9,970 nucleotides of DNA from Verrucomicrobiota bacterium (GTDB lineage: Bacteria > Verrucomicrobiota > Verrucomicrobiia > Opitutales > Opitutaceae), in NCBI GenBank assembly GCA_023430825.1, contig JAEYYL010000444.1:1-9970 (forward strand). Reading direction: 5' to 3'. Both the position numbers and the translations under genes were made by a program. The notes beneath the pieces are model-generated. The model saw nothing but the letters and a program-made list of their open reading frames with translations. It did no database searches and was not told where the DNA came from. Shown piece after piece: positions 1-5,629 of the stretch. Each line of letters begins with the position of its first letter. The first letter of the stretch is position 1.

Positions 1-77
1 GGCTTCAGCCCGCCTTCGAGTCCAAAAACCGCCGCGCCGCTTCCGCGCCGCCGTCCGGCCGACGCGTGCGCCTGGCC

Positions 78-1613
78 TCAGTTTTCCTTCGCGCGTTTCT
101 GCAGTGCCGCGCGGGTCACGCCCAGGAGCTTCGCTGCCTTCGCGGCATCGCCGGCCTCGGCCGCGAGCGCCCGCACGATCAACTCGCGTTCGACGCGCGC
201 CAACAGCGGTTCCTCGCCCTCGCGGCCCAGTTCGAACACCAGATCGAGTGCCTGTGCAAATGTCGCGGCCGGCGCCACGGCTCCGCCCGCCGGCGCCGGC
301 GCCGCTCCGGGCTCCGTCGCCGCGGGGATCGGAAACGGCGCCACACTCGCCAGCCGCGACGACGGGGCGGCTTCGCCGGTCGACCCACCCTCCACCGTCC
401 CCGGTTCCCCCTCCGCCGCCACGATCGCCCGGATTTCCGCTGGCAAATCCTTCACCAGGATCGCGTCGCCCTGCGCGATCACCGCGCTACGATAGATCAC
501 GTTCTCCAACTCGCGCACGTTGCCCGGCCAGGTGTGACGCGTCAGCGCCGCCATCGCCTCCGGCGACACCTTGCTCACCCGCGCCTTCTTCTGCTTCACG
601 AGATTCTGCAGGCAGAAATCCACGATCTGCGGGATGTCCTCTCCGCGCTCCCGCAGCGGCGGCATTTTGATCCGCACCACGTTCAACCGGTAATACAGGT
701 CCTCGCGAAACGTCTTCGCCTTCACCATTTCCTCGAGATCCTTGTTCGTCGCGCCGATCACCCGCACGTCGACCTTGATCGTCTCCGTGCCGCCCACGCG
801 CTGGATTTCGCCCGCCTGCAACACCCGCAGGATCTTCGTCTGCGTCGCGAGCGCCATGTCGCCGATCTCATCGAGGAAAATCGTGCCGCCGTCGCACAGC
901 TCGAACTTGCCCAGCCGCTGCCCCGTCGCCCCCGTGAACGATCCTTTCTCGTGCCCGAACAGTTCGCTCTCGATCAGGTTGTCCGGAATCGCGGCGCAGT
1001 TGACCGCGATGAACGGCTTGCCCGAGCGATGGCTGTGTTTCCAGATCGAGCGCGCGACGAGCTCCTTGCCCGTGCCGCTCTCCCCCGTGATCATCACCGT
1101 CACGTCGCTCGCCGTGACCTGTCCAATAACCTTGAATACATCCTGCATCACCGCGGAGCTGCCGACGATGCCCTCGCGATAATCGTCGGCATTGATCGTC
1201 GGCTTGTAGTCGCTGACCGCCCGCAAATCGGCCCGCGTCTTCAACGCCGCCTCGGCCAGCGCCAGCACCTTCTGCGGGTCGAACGGCTTCATCATGTAGT
1301 CGAACGCGCCGTATTTCATCGCCTCGATCGCCGTCTGCGCCGTGCCGAACGCCGTCATCAGGATCACCAGCTGCCGCGGGTTTGCACTGCGGATCAATTG
1401 CAACGCCTCGATTCCGCCGATCCCGCCCATGCGCACATCGAGGAGCACCAGATCGGGCGCGGGCCCCTTTTTCACCAGCGCCACGCCTTGCTCCCCGCTC
1501 GGCGCCTCGGTTACCTGGTAGCCGCGCGACGAAAGGACGCGCGACAACGAGTAACGAATCTCGGTGTCGTCATCGATGACGAGGATGGTGGCAGGCTTGG
1601 CGATATCGGACAT
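78..1613 (-). CDS. Sigma-54-dependent response regulator, NtrC/AtoC family
   Basis: A 511-residue two-component regulator that would activate sigma-54 promoters when phosphorylated by a histidine kinase. Residues 8-125 are a receiver domain with acidic pocket DDD at 14-16 and phospho-acceptor Asp59 (LLDVRM). Residues about 148-385 are the AAA+ domain: Walker A GESGTGKE (177-184), the sigma-54 contact loop GSFTGA (224-229, the common A-to-S variant), Walker B FLDEIGD (246-252) and arginine-finger region REDLYYRL. The C-terminus (about 475-511) is a Fis-type helix-turn-helix (KAAKLLGVTRAALQKR). A long Ala/Pro/Gly-rich linker (about 400-455) joins AAA+ to HTH. I chose the ATG at 1613 because the receiver fold starts at once; the frame stays open upstream to 1766 but that extension looks non-coding. 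No sensor kinase lies in the window; it may sit beyond the left edge or elsewhere. Family certain, regulon unknown. Confidence 0.96.
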   Translation of the reverse strand: MSDIAKPATILVIDDDTEIRYSLSRVLSSRGYQVTEAPSGEQGVALVKKGPAPDLVLLDVRMGGIGGIEALQLIRSANPRQLVILMTAFGTAQTAIEAMKYGAFDYMMKPFDPQKVLALAEAALKTRADLRAVSDYKPTINADDYREGIVGSSAVMQDVFKVIGQVTASDVTVMITGESGTGKELVARSIWKHSHRSGKPFIAVNCAAIPDNLIESELFGHEKGSFTGATGQRLGKFELCDGGTIFLDEIGDMALATQTKILRVLQAGEIQRVGGTETIKVDVRVIGATNKDLEEMVKAKTFREDLYYRLNVVRIKMPPLRERGEDIPQIVDFCLQNLVKQKKARVSKVSPEAMAALTRHTWPGNVRELENVIYRSAVIAQGDAILVKDLPAEIRAIVAAEGEPGTVEGGSTGEAAPSSRLASVAPFPIPAATEPGAAPAPAGGAVAPAATFAQALDLVFELGREGEEPLLARVERELIVRALAAEAGDAAKAAKLLGVTRAALQKRAKEN

Positions 1614-1660
1614 GCAGCCCCGAGCGAAACGAACGCCCGCGCAAAGTAAATAGCGCCGCC

Positions 1661-1672
1661 GGGCCGCGGCCC
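1661..1672. promoter_or_regulatory. 12-bp perfect GC palindrome upstream of the response regulator
   Basis: GGGCCGCGGCCC is its own reverse complement and lies about 48 bases upstream of the regulator start codon, in the divergent spacer. A dyad in this place could be an operator, perhaps for autoregulation. In DNA this GC-rich, a chance palindrome is quite possible, so the call rests on position and symmetry only. Confidence 0.2.
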
Positions 1673-1712
1673 AGCCGGAGTTCCTCACCCAAAGATCGCG
1701 ACGGCCGCCAAG

Positions 1713-1760
1713 AATTCCTTTCTCTCTCCGCGTCCCTGCGCGACCTTCGCGTTGAAAATC
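1713..1760. repeat. Degenerate short-unit repeat of the interspersed CGC-phased type
   Basis: Between the two divergent genes lies a pyrimidine-rich stretch made of imperfect 10-base steps, ctccgcgtcc / ctgcgcgacc / ttcgcgttga, then aaatc. It resembles the 'tctctgcgtctctgcgtt' type of low-complexity element that I know from intergenic regions of many bacterial genomes. No copy is present elsewhere in this window, so its status as a family member is inferred from resemblance alone. It ends about 75 bases before the protease start. Confidence 0.35.
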
Positions 1761-1834
1761 ATTCACGCCGCCCGTCCCATCGTGTTCTCAACTCCACGCT
1801 GGCGCTTTCGACCCGGCCGCTTTCATTCCGCCCC

Positions 1835-2596
1835 ATGCTCGGCTGGTCGCTCAATCTTTTCCGCGTGCGCGGCATCCTCCTCTCGATCCACGCGAGTTTC
1901 TTCCTGCTGCTCGCCTGGATCGCCTACCAGGGCTGGGGCCTCGACGGCTGGAATGGAGTCCTCTGGAGCACGGGCACGCTGGTGGCCTTTTTCGCCTGCG
2001 TCGTGCTGCACGAGTTCGGCCACTCGTTCACCGCGATGCATTTCGGGATCGGCGTGCGGCGCATCCTGCTCATGCCGATCGGCGGCATGGCCGAGTTCGA
2101 TGCGATTCCGCGCCAGCCCATGCGCGAGTTTCTCATCACGCTCGCCGGGCCCGCCGTGAATTTCGGCATCGCCGCCGTCCTCTGGCTCGCCGTCGGCTTT
2201 CCCGCGAGCGCCCAATACACGCTCACGCCCCTCGGCCTCGCGCACCTTCTCCTCCACGCCAACCTCGTCATGGGTTGCTTCAATCTCCTGCCGGCGTTTC
2301 CCATGGACGGCGGGCGCATCTTCCGGGCGATCCTCGCCAGCCGCATGCCCTACCTGCGCGCCACGCGCATCGCCGCCACCGTCGGCAAGGTCGTGTGCGT
2401 CGCCGGCATCGCCTACGGCCTCTGGGATGCGTGGTGGATGCTCTCGATTCTCTTCGCGTTCATCTATTTCGCCGGCGAGGTCGAATATCGCGCCGTGCGC
2501 CGGCGCGAAATCGAGGACGCCCACTGGCGCGAAATGATGGCGCGCTACTACCGCGACGTCCCGCCGCCGGCCGAGCCGCCCGTCCTCCTCCGCTGA
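1835..2596 (+). CDS. M50 family (site-2 type) membrane zinc metalloprotease
   Basis: A 253-residue polytopic membrane protein expected to cut substrates inside or next to the membrane. The zinc-binding motif HEFGH is at residues 59-63 inside a hydrophobic segment (about 46-66). The second conserved motif, FPMDGGR at 155-161, supplies the third zinc ligand, Asp158. Hydrophobic segments are near 14-31, 46-66, 98-122, 134-153, 181-197 and 199-214. The tail (218-253) is charged and ends Pro-rich, and no CBS or PDZ domain is present, so this is the short form of the SpoIVFB/Rip-like M50 group. The start is the ATG just before the first typical M50 segment (FRVRGILLSIHASFF); the upstream bases are pyrimidine-rich with no clear Shine-Dalgarno. 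No anti-sigma factor or other obvious substrate is adjacent, so its target is unknown. It stands alone, divergent from the response regulator and followed by a terminator. Confidence 0.93.
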   Translation: MLGWSLNLFRVRGILLSIHASFFLLLAWIAYQGWGLDGWNGVLWSTGTLVAFFACVVLHEFGHSFTAMHFGIGVRRILLMPIGGMAEFDAIPRQPMREFLITLAGPAVNFGIAAVLWLAVGFPASAQYTLTPLGLAHLLLHANLVMGCFNLLPAFPMDGGRIFRAILASRMPYLRATRIAATVGKVVCVAGIAYGLWDAWWMLSILFAFIYFAGEVEYRAVRRREIEDAHWREMMARYYRDVPPPAEPPVLLR

Positions 2597-2607
2597 TTCC
2601 CCGTCGA

Positions 2608-2633
2608 CCGCGGCGAACTTCCCGCGGCCTTTT
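2608..2633 (+). terminator. Likely intrinsic terminator of the protease gene
   Basis: A 6-bp all-GC stem, CCGCGG (2608-2613) pairing with CCGCGG (2622-2627) around an 8-base loop, is followed by CCTTTT. It begins 12 bases past the protease stop codon on the same strand. The stem is short and the T-run has only four residues, so strength is moderate. Confidence 0.5.
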
Positions 2634-2704
2634 CCGGGACCGTGTCCGATTCGAACCGGCTCGGTCGTCGATCGGCAGGCGCGGACCGCCGAATCCAAGC
2701 TTTC

Positions 2705-2742
2705 CTGACACAGGGCTGTCAGCGGACCGCGCTAATGTCCGC
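2705..2742 (+). repeat. Two abutting perfect inverted repeats
   Basis: CTGACA (2705-2710) pairs with TGTCAG (2717-2722) across 6 bases. GCGGAC (2722-2727) pairs with GTCCGC (2737-2742) across 9 bases. The two dyads share the G at 2722. They lie just before a 23-codon reading frame at 2745. They could be two operator half-site pairs or tandem RNA hairpins; there is no T-run after either, so a terminator is unlikely. Confidence 0.4.
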
Positions 2743-2744
2743 AG

Positions 2745-2816
2745 ATGCTCGCCGTCCTCGTCATCCTCATCGCGCTCGTCTGCTTCGTCGCCTTCGACGT
2801 CGCGTTTCCTCCATAA
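2745..2816 (+). CDS. Possible 23-residue single-pass membrane peptide
   Basis: An ATG frame closed by TAA encodes MLAVLVILIALVCFVAFDVA followed by FPP, almost entirely hydrophobic over residues 2-17 and long enough to span a membrane once. It sits 3 bases after the second of two inverted repeats. No Shine-Dalgarno is visible, and GTC/CTC/ATC-rich sequence gives hydrophobic frames by chance. It could be a genuine small protein, a decayed 5' end of a lost gene, or no gene at all. I do not recognise the sequence. Confidence 0.2.
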   Translation: MLAVLVILIALVCFVAFDVAFPP

Positions 2817-2861
2817 GGGATGGCGGCGTGCCCGGCTCCCGATTCACCATCCGCTGCCAGA

Positions 2862-2874
2862 GGAGAAAATCTCC
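2862..2874 (+). repeat. Small inverted repeat in the spacer before the DGPF gene
   Basis: GGAGA (2862-2866) and TCTCC (2870-2874) form a perfect 5-bp dyad around AAA. A 3-base loop makes this possible as RNA, but it is weak alone and not followed by a T-run. Confidence 0.2.
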
Positions 2875-2885
2875 GGCCCCATCGT

Positions 2886-2917
2886 GACGGCGCAACGCAC
2901 GATTGCGTGACGCCGTC
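2886..2917 (+). repeat. Strong two-part hairpin upstream of the DGPF-sigma operon
   Basis: Outer stem GACGGCG (2886-2892) pairs perfectly with CGCCGTC (2911-2917). After a 2x2 internal loop (CA/GA), an inner stem ACGCA (2895-2899) pairs with TGCGT (2904-2908) around a CGAT loop. Twelve base pairs in 32 bases is well above chance for this spacer. It lies 58 bases before the DGPF start codon and lacks a downstream T-run, so it fits a 5' leader structure, a palindromic intergenic repeat or an operator better than an intrinsic terminator. Confidence 0.5.
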
Positions 2918-2945
2918 CGGCTTCGGCAGTCTCGTTCGTCGTAGC

Positions 2946-2960
2946 AGTGACCGATTCACT
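2946..2960 (+). promoter_or_regulatory. Dyad just upstream of the DGPF gene start
   Basis: AGTGA (2946-2950) and TCACT (2956-2960) form a perfect 5-bp inverted repeat with a CCGAT spacer, ending 15 bases before the ATG. The place fits an operator overlapping the transcription or translation start. I looked in the spacer for the TGTCGA -35 element recalled for ECF42 promoters and did not find an exact copy. Confidence 0.25.
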
Positions 2961-2975
2961 CCCTCGCCCTTCCCC

Positions 2976-3392
2976 ATGGAAACAAAATCCTCCCCCAGCC
3001 CCTACATGCTGCTGTTCCGGAACACGGGTCCGGAAAACCACCAACACCTCTCGCCCGAACAACGCCAGCAACTCGTCGTGCGCTGGAACACCTGGTTCGA
3101 CGAACTCACCAGCAGCGGTCGGGCGATTGAAGGCCAGCCGCTGGAGATCGAGACACGGGTCGTCTCCGGCCCCGGCGGGCAGCGCATCGTCGACGGTCCG
3201 TTCGCCGAAGCCAAGGAAGCGATCGGCGGCTACGTCATGCTCATGGTCAACGACCTCGCGGAAGCCACGGCCATCGCGCAGCGTCATCCAGGACTCGACT
3301 ACGGCCTCGTCATCGAGGTGCGCAAACTCACCGAGGATTGTCATCTCGGCGTGAATACGCGCTCGCGCGCCGCGGCAGCCGCCCGGGCCTGA
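2976..3392 (+). CDS. DGPF/YCII-related protein paired with ECF42-type sigma factor
   Basis: A 138-residue soluble protein of the YCII-related (DGPF) family. The signature runs from residue 71 (IVDGPFAEAKEAIGGYVML), with DGPF at 73-76. The N-terminal MLLFRNTGPE and the C-terminal GLVIEVRKL are also typical of the family. These proteins have a dimeric alpha/beta ferredoxin-like fold; their biochemical role is not settled. In many bacteria they are encoded beside ECF42 sigma factors and belong to their regulon. Here the sigma gene starts 10 bases after the stop, so the two are almost certainly co-transcribed. I chose the ATG at 2976 because family similarity begins right after it; the open frame reaches back to 2820 but the extra 52 residues run through the spacer hairpin and look non-coding. 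No Shine-Dalgarno is visible. The last residues (RSRAAAAARA) are low-complexity. Confidence 0.93.
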   Translation: METKSSPSPYMLLFRNTGPENHQHLSPEQRQQLVVRWNTWFDELTSSGRAIEGQPLEIETRVVSGPGGQRIVDGPFAEAKEAIGGYVMLMVNDLAEATAIAQRHPGLDYGLVIEVRKLTEDCHLGVNTRSRAAAAARA

Positions 3393-3402
3393 GTGGATCG
3401 CC

Positions 3403-4716
3403 ATGTCGGAACCGGTTTCTCCCGACGCGCTCCCGCCGGCGCCGCCGAACGGCAGCACCTCGCAACTCGTCGAACACTTTTTCCGTCACGAGACCGGGCG
3501 GTTGCACGGCGCGCTGATCCGCCTGATGGGCGTGCAGCACTTCTCCCTCGCCGAGGACGTGGCGCAGGAAGCCATGATGCGCGCGCTGCGCTCGTGGTCG
3601 ATGGGGGGCGTGCCCGCCAATCCTTCGGCCTGGATCACGCGTGTCGCCCTGAACCTCGCCCGTGATGCCATGCGCCACCGGCGCATGTCCGGGGCGAAGG
3701 AATCCGCCATCGTCACCTACCTCGAGCAGACGCGCTCCGCCCCGCCCGCGCCGGCGGACAGCGACAACGAGATCCGCGACGACGCACTGCGGCTCATGTT
3801 CGTGTGCTGCCACCCGTCGATCGCCGCCGACGCGCAGGTCGTGCTCGCGTTGAAGGTGCTGTGCGGCTTCAGCACCGGCGAGATCGCGCGCGCCTTCCTC
3901 ACCAGCGAGGCCGCGATCGAAAAGCAGATCACGCGCACCAAGCAGCGTATCCAGAATTCGGGTATCGGCTTCGACCTGCCGGAGGGCGAAGACCTCGCGC
4001 CGCGCCTCGACGGCGTGCTCGCCGCGCTCTACCTGCTGTTCAACGAGGGCTACAAGGCGTCCGCGGGCGAACGCCTCCTGCGCGAGGAGCTCTGCCAGGA
4101 AGCCGTCCGCCTGGCCTCGCTGCTCGTCGCCCACCCCGCGGGCAACACCCCGCGCAGCCACGCGCTGCTCGCGCTGATGCTGCTCACCGCCGCCCGCTTC
4201 CCCACCCGCGTCGACGAGGAAGGCGACCTGCTGCGGCTGCACGACCAGGACCGCTCGAAATGGAACGTCGCCCTGATCGAACGCGGCCTGCTCGAACTCG
4301 TCGCCGCCGCCCGCGGTGAGGAACTGAGCGAATACCATCTCCAGGCCGGCATCGCCGCCTGCCACTGCACCGCTCCCGACTACGCGTCCACCAACTGGAC
4401 TCGCATCCTGCGCCACTACGACGAACTTCAGCGGTTGAAACCCTCGCCCGTCGTGGCGCTCAATCGCGCCGTCGCCGTCGCGCAGTTGCACGGCCCCCAA
4501 GCCGGCCTCGACGCGATCGCCGCCATCCCCCAGCTCGACCGCCTCGCATCGCATTATCTGCTGCACGCCGTGGTCGGAGAATTGCACTGGCGCCTGCACA
4601 ACGACCGCGCGGCCGCCGAAAGCTACCGCCGCGCCGCACAGCTCGCGAAGGTCGGGCCCGAGCAACTCTACCTCACCCGCATGCTCGAGCGGTCCGACTC
4701 CCTCGCTTCCCCCTGA
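3403..4716 (+). CDS. ECF sigma factor, ECF42-like, with C-terminal DUF6596/TPR-like extension
   Basis: A 437-residue extracytoplasmic-function RNA polymerase sigma factor. Residues about 20-95 match sigma region 2 (HFSLAEDVAQEAMMRALRSW at 46-65, then WITRVALNLARDAMRHRR). Residues about 127-184 match region 4, with the DNA-reading helix-turn-helix at GFSTGEIARAFLTSEAAIEKQI. The remaining 250 residues are the extension expected of ECF42: LYLLFNEGYKAS at 209-220, then HLQAGIAACHC near 312 and TPR-like helical repeats to the end (LNRAVAVAQLHGPQAGLDAI near 353). In this group the extension takes part in controlling activity, and no membrane anti-sigma factor is needed; none is present here. The preceding DGPF gene is the usual partner. 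The start is the first ATG after the DGPF stop, with only a weak purine stretch ahead of it. Confidence 0.95.
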   Translation: MSEPVSPDALPPAPPNGSTSQLVEHFFRHETGRLHGALIRLMGVQHFSLAEDVAQEAMMRALRSWSMGGVPANPSAWITRVALNLARDAMRHRRMSGAKESAIVTYLEQTRSAPPAPADSDNEIRDDALRLMFVCCHPSIAADAQVVLALKVLCGFSTGEIARAFLTSEAAIEKQITRTKQRIQNSGIGFDLPEGEDLAPRLDGVLAALYLLFNEGYKASAGERLLREELCQEAVRLASLLVAHPAGNTPRSHALLALMLLTAARFPTRVDEEGDLLRLHDQDRSKWNVALIERGLLELVAAARGEELSEYHLQAGIAACHCTAPDYASTNWTRILRHYDELQRLKPSPVVALNRAVAVAQLHGPQAGLDAIAAIPQLDRLASHYLLHAVVGELHWRLHNDRAAAESYRRAAQLAKVGPEQLYLTRMLERSDSLASP

Positions 4717-4735
4717 ACGCGTCTGGCCCTGAGCC

Positions 4736-4755
4736 GCCGGGGTTTTCACCCCGGC
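4736..4755. terminator. Hairpin between convergent sigma-factor and kinase genes
   Basis: GCCGGGGT (4736-4743) pairs perfectly with ACCCCGGC (4748-4755) around a TTTC loop: an 8-bp stem with seven G-C pairs. It lies 20 bases past the sigma-factor stop and 27 bases past the kinase stop on the opposite strand, where a bidirectional terminator would be expected. No T-run follows on either side, so it may act with Rho or as a 3' end stabiliser. Confidence 0.5.
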
Positions 4756-4781
4756 CCGCGTGCGGCGTTTCCCCGCGCCCG

Positions 4782-5492
4782 TCAGTGCGCCATCGCCCCG
4801 ACCCGGCTGCACAACAGCGAGGAGGTCACCTCGACCAGCTGCTCCAGCGCCAGCGTGCCCACGTTGAACACCACATCGTAGCCGTCGGCCCGCGTGATCT
4901 CGGTTTGAAACACCGAGCGCACGTAACTGCGCCGCGCGGCATCGGTGCGCACGAGGACGTTGACCGCCTCCGCCGGCAGCACGTTCAGCTCGCGACCGAT
5001 GTGATTGCATCGATACGCGGGCGACGCGACGAGGCGGACATGCAACCCGTTCGCCACGTGCTCGGTCGCGCAATTCGCGCCGCGCCCGACGAGGATCACA
5101 TGCCCCACGCGGGCCAGTTCGCGCATCAGGTCGTTCGTCCGCTGCGTCAGACTCCAGAGATTCGGGTGCAACCCGAGCAACTCGCCGATCGACGCGTCGA
5201 TCTCCGAGACCTTGTCCTCGGGCAGGAATCGCGCGAGCTGCGGCGAAAGGTGCTCCGACTGCAGCACCGTCTCGACCAGGTTGCGGTCGAACACCGTCCA
5301 CGGCGTCTCCCCGGGGAGCAACTCGTCGAGACGCGTCGCGAGCAGTTGCGCATAGGTGGAGCCGCCCGCGCCGGCTTCGCGCGAGACCGTGACAAACGGG
5401 CCAACCGGGGTGCTGAGCGGCCCGTGCCCGGAACGAGAGAGTTGGATGTTGAGGTAGGACTCGGCGTGATCGAGCGATGGCTGAAGGTGCAT
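4782..5492 (-). CDS. Cytidylate kinase-like family protein
   Basis: A 236-residue protein of the cytidylate kinase-like group (Cytidylate_kin2 type), P-loop NTPases related to CMP kinase but of unproven substrate. The nucleotide-binding stretch is VTVSREAGAGGSTYAQLLA (34-52): the usual Walker A GKS/T is replaced by GGST, so the canonical lysine is missing, as is normal for this group. Other family landmarks are VFDRNLV (67-73), the strongly conserved VGRGANCAT (135-143), HVRLVASPAYR (151-161) and YDVVFNVGTLALEQLV (205-220). The ATG at 5492 is preferred over the ATG at 5522 because AAAGGAGG lies exactly 8 bases upstream of it. It is convergent with the sigma factor and downstream of, but spaced 137 bases from, the PEP-CTERM gene, with its own likely promoter. 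Its role here is unknown. Confidence 0.88.
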   Translation of the reverse strand: MHLQPSLDHAESYLNIQLSRSGHGPLSTPVGPFVTVSREAGAGGSTYAQLLATRLDELLPGETPWTVFDRNLVETVLQSEHLSPQLARFLPEDKVSEIDASIGELLGLHPNLWSLTQRTNDLMRELARVGHVILVGRGANCATEHVANGLHVRLVASPAYRCNHIGRELNVLPAEAVNVLVRTDAARRSYVRSVFQTEITRADGYDVVFNVGTLALEQLVEVTSSLLCSRVGAMAH

Positions 5493-5500
5493 GGCGCGCG

Positions 5501-5508
5501 CCTCCTTT
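5501..5508 (-). promoter_or_regulatory. Canonical Shine-Dalgarno site of the kinase-like gene
   Basis: The minus strand reads AAAGGAGG with an 8-base spacer to the ATG at 5492. It decides the start codon between 5492 and 5522. No comparably strong site precedes the other starts visible in the window. Confidence 0.85.
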
Positions 5509-5561
5509 CTGTTCGCTCGCAATCTACTTCATATCCGCGCCGGGCCTAGGCGTTACTTGCT

Positions 5562-5567
5562 ATTATT
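5562..5567 (-). promoter_or_regulatory. Candidate -10 element for the kinase-like gene
   Basis: An AT-rich island (about 5560-5582) in very GC-rich surroundings reads AATAAT on the minus strand, five of six matches to TATAAT. It would give a leader of roughly 60 bases. A -35 hexamer at the right distance (TGGGCG) is poor. The call therefore rests on local composition and the -10 match only. The 8-bp palindrome GCCTAGGC (5544-5551) lies just downstream, near the predicted start of the transcript. Confidence 0.25.
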
Positions 5568-5629
5568 TCAGGCCAAAATATGCACGCCCACCCCACGCCG
5601 TGCGCCGCGTGCGATTCGCCCGCCGCCGC

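Noticed and set aside
1..77. GC-rich segment with five T on the minus strand (24-28) as terminator of the response regulator or as the next gene
   Set aside because: Only 4-bp stems can be formed before the T-run, and no start codon or protein motif could be supported in so short a piece.
66..1649. Plus-strand 527-codon open frame opposite the response regulator
   Set aside because: Exact antisense of a well-supported NtrC-type gene; the product is Arg/His/Leu-rich without any known motif.
2705..2738. Promoter made of CTGACA (2705-2710) and GCTAAT (2731-2736)
   Set aside because: The spacing is 20 bases, too long for a good sigma-70 promoter, and the CTGACA is explained by the inverted repeat.
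2820..2975. N-terminal extension of the DGPF protein to an earlier ATG
   Set aside because: The added 52 residues cross the strong hairpin and lie outside the family domain, which begins immediately after the ATG at 2976.
3328..5301. Minus-strand 657-codon open frame opposite the sigma factor and kinase-like genes
   Set aside because: It spans two convergent real genes and their hairpin, its translation is Arg/Gly/Val-rich low-complexity, and it has no recognisable domain; a GC-rich antisense artefact.
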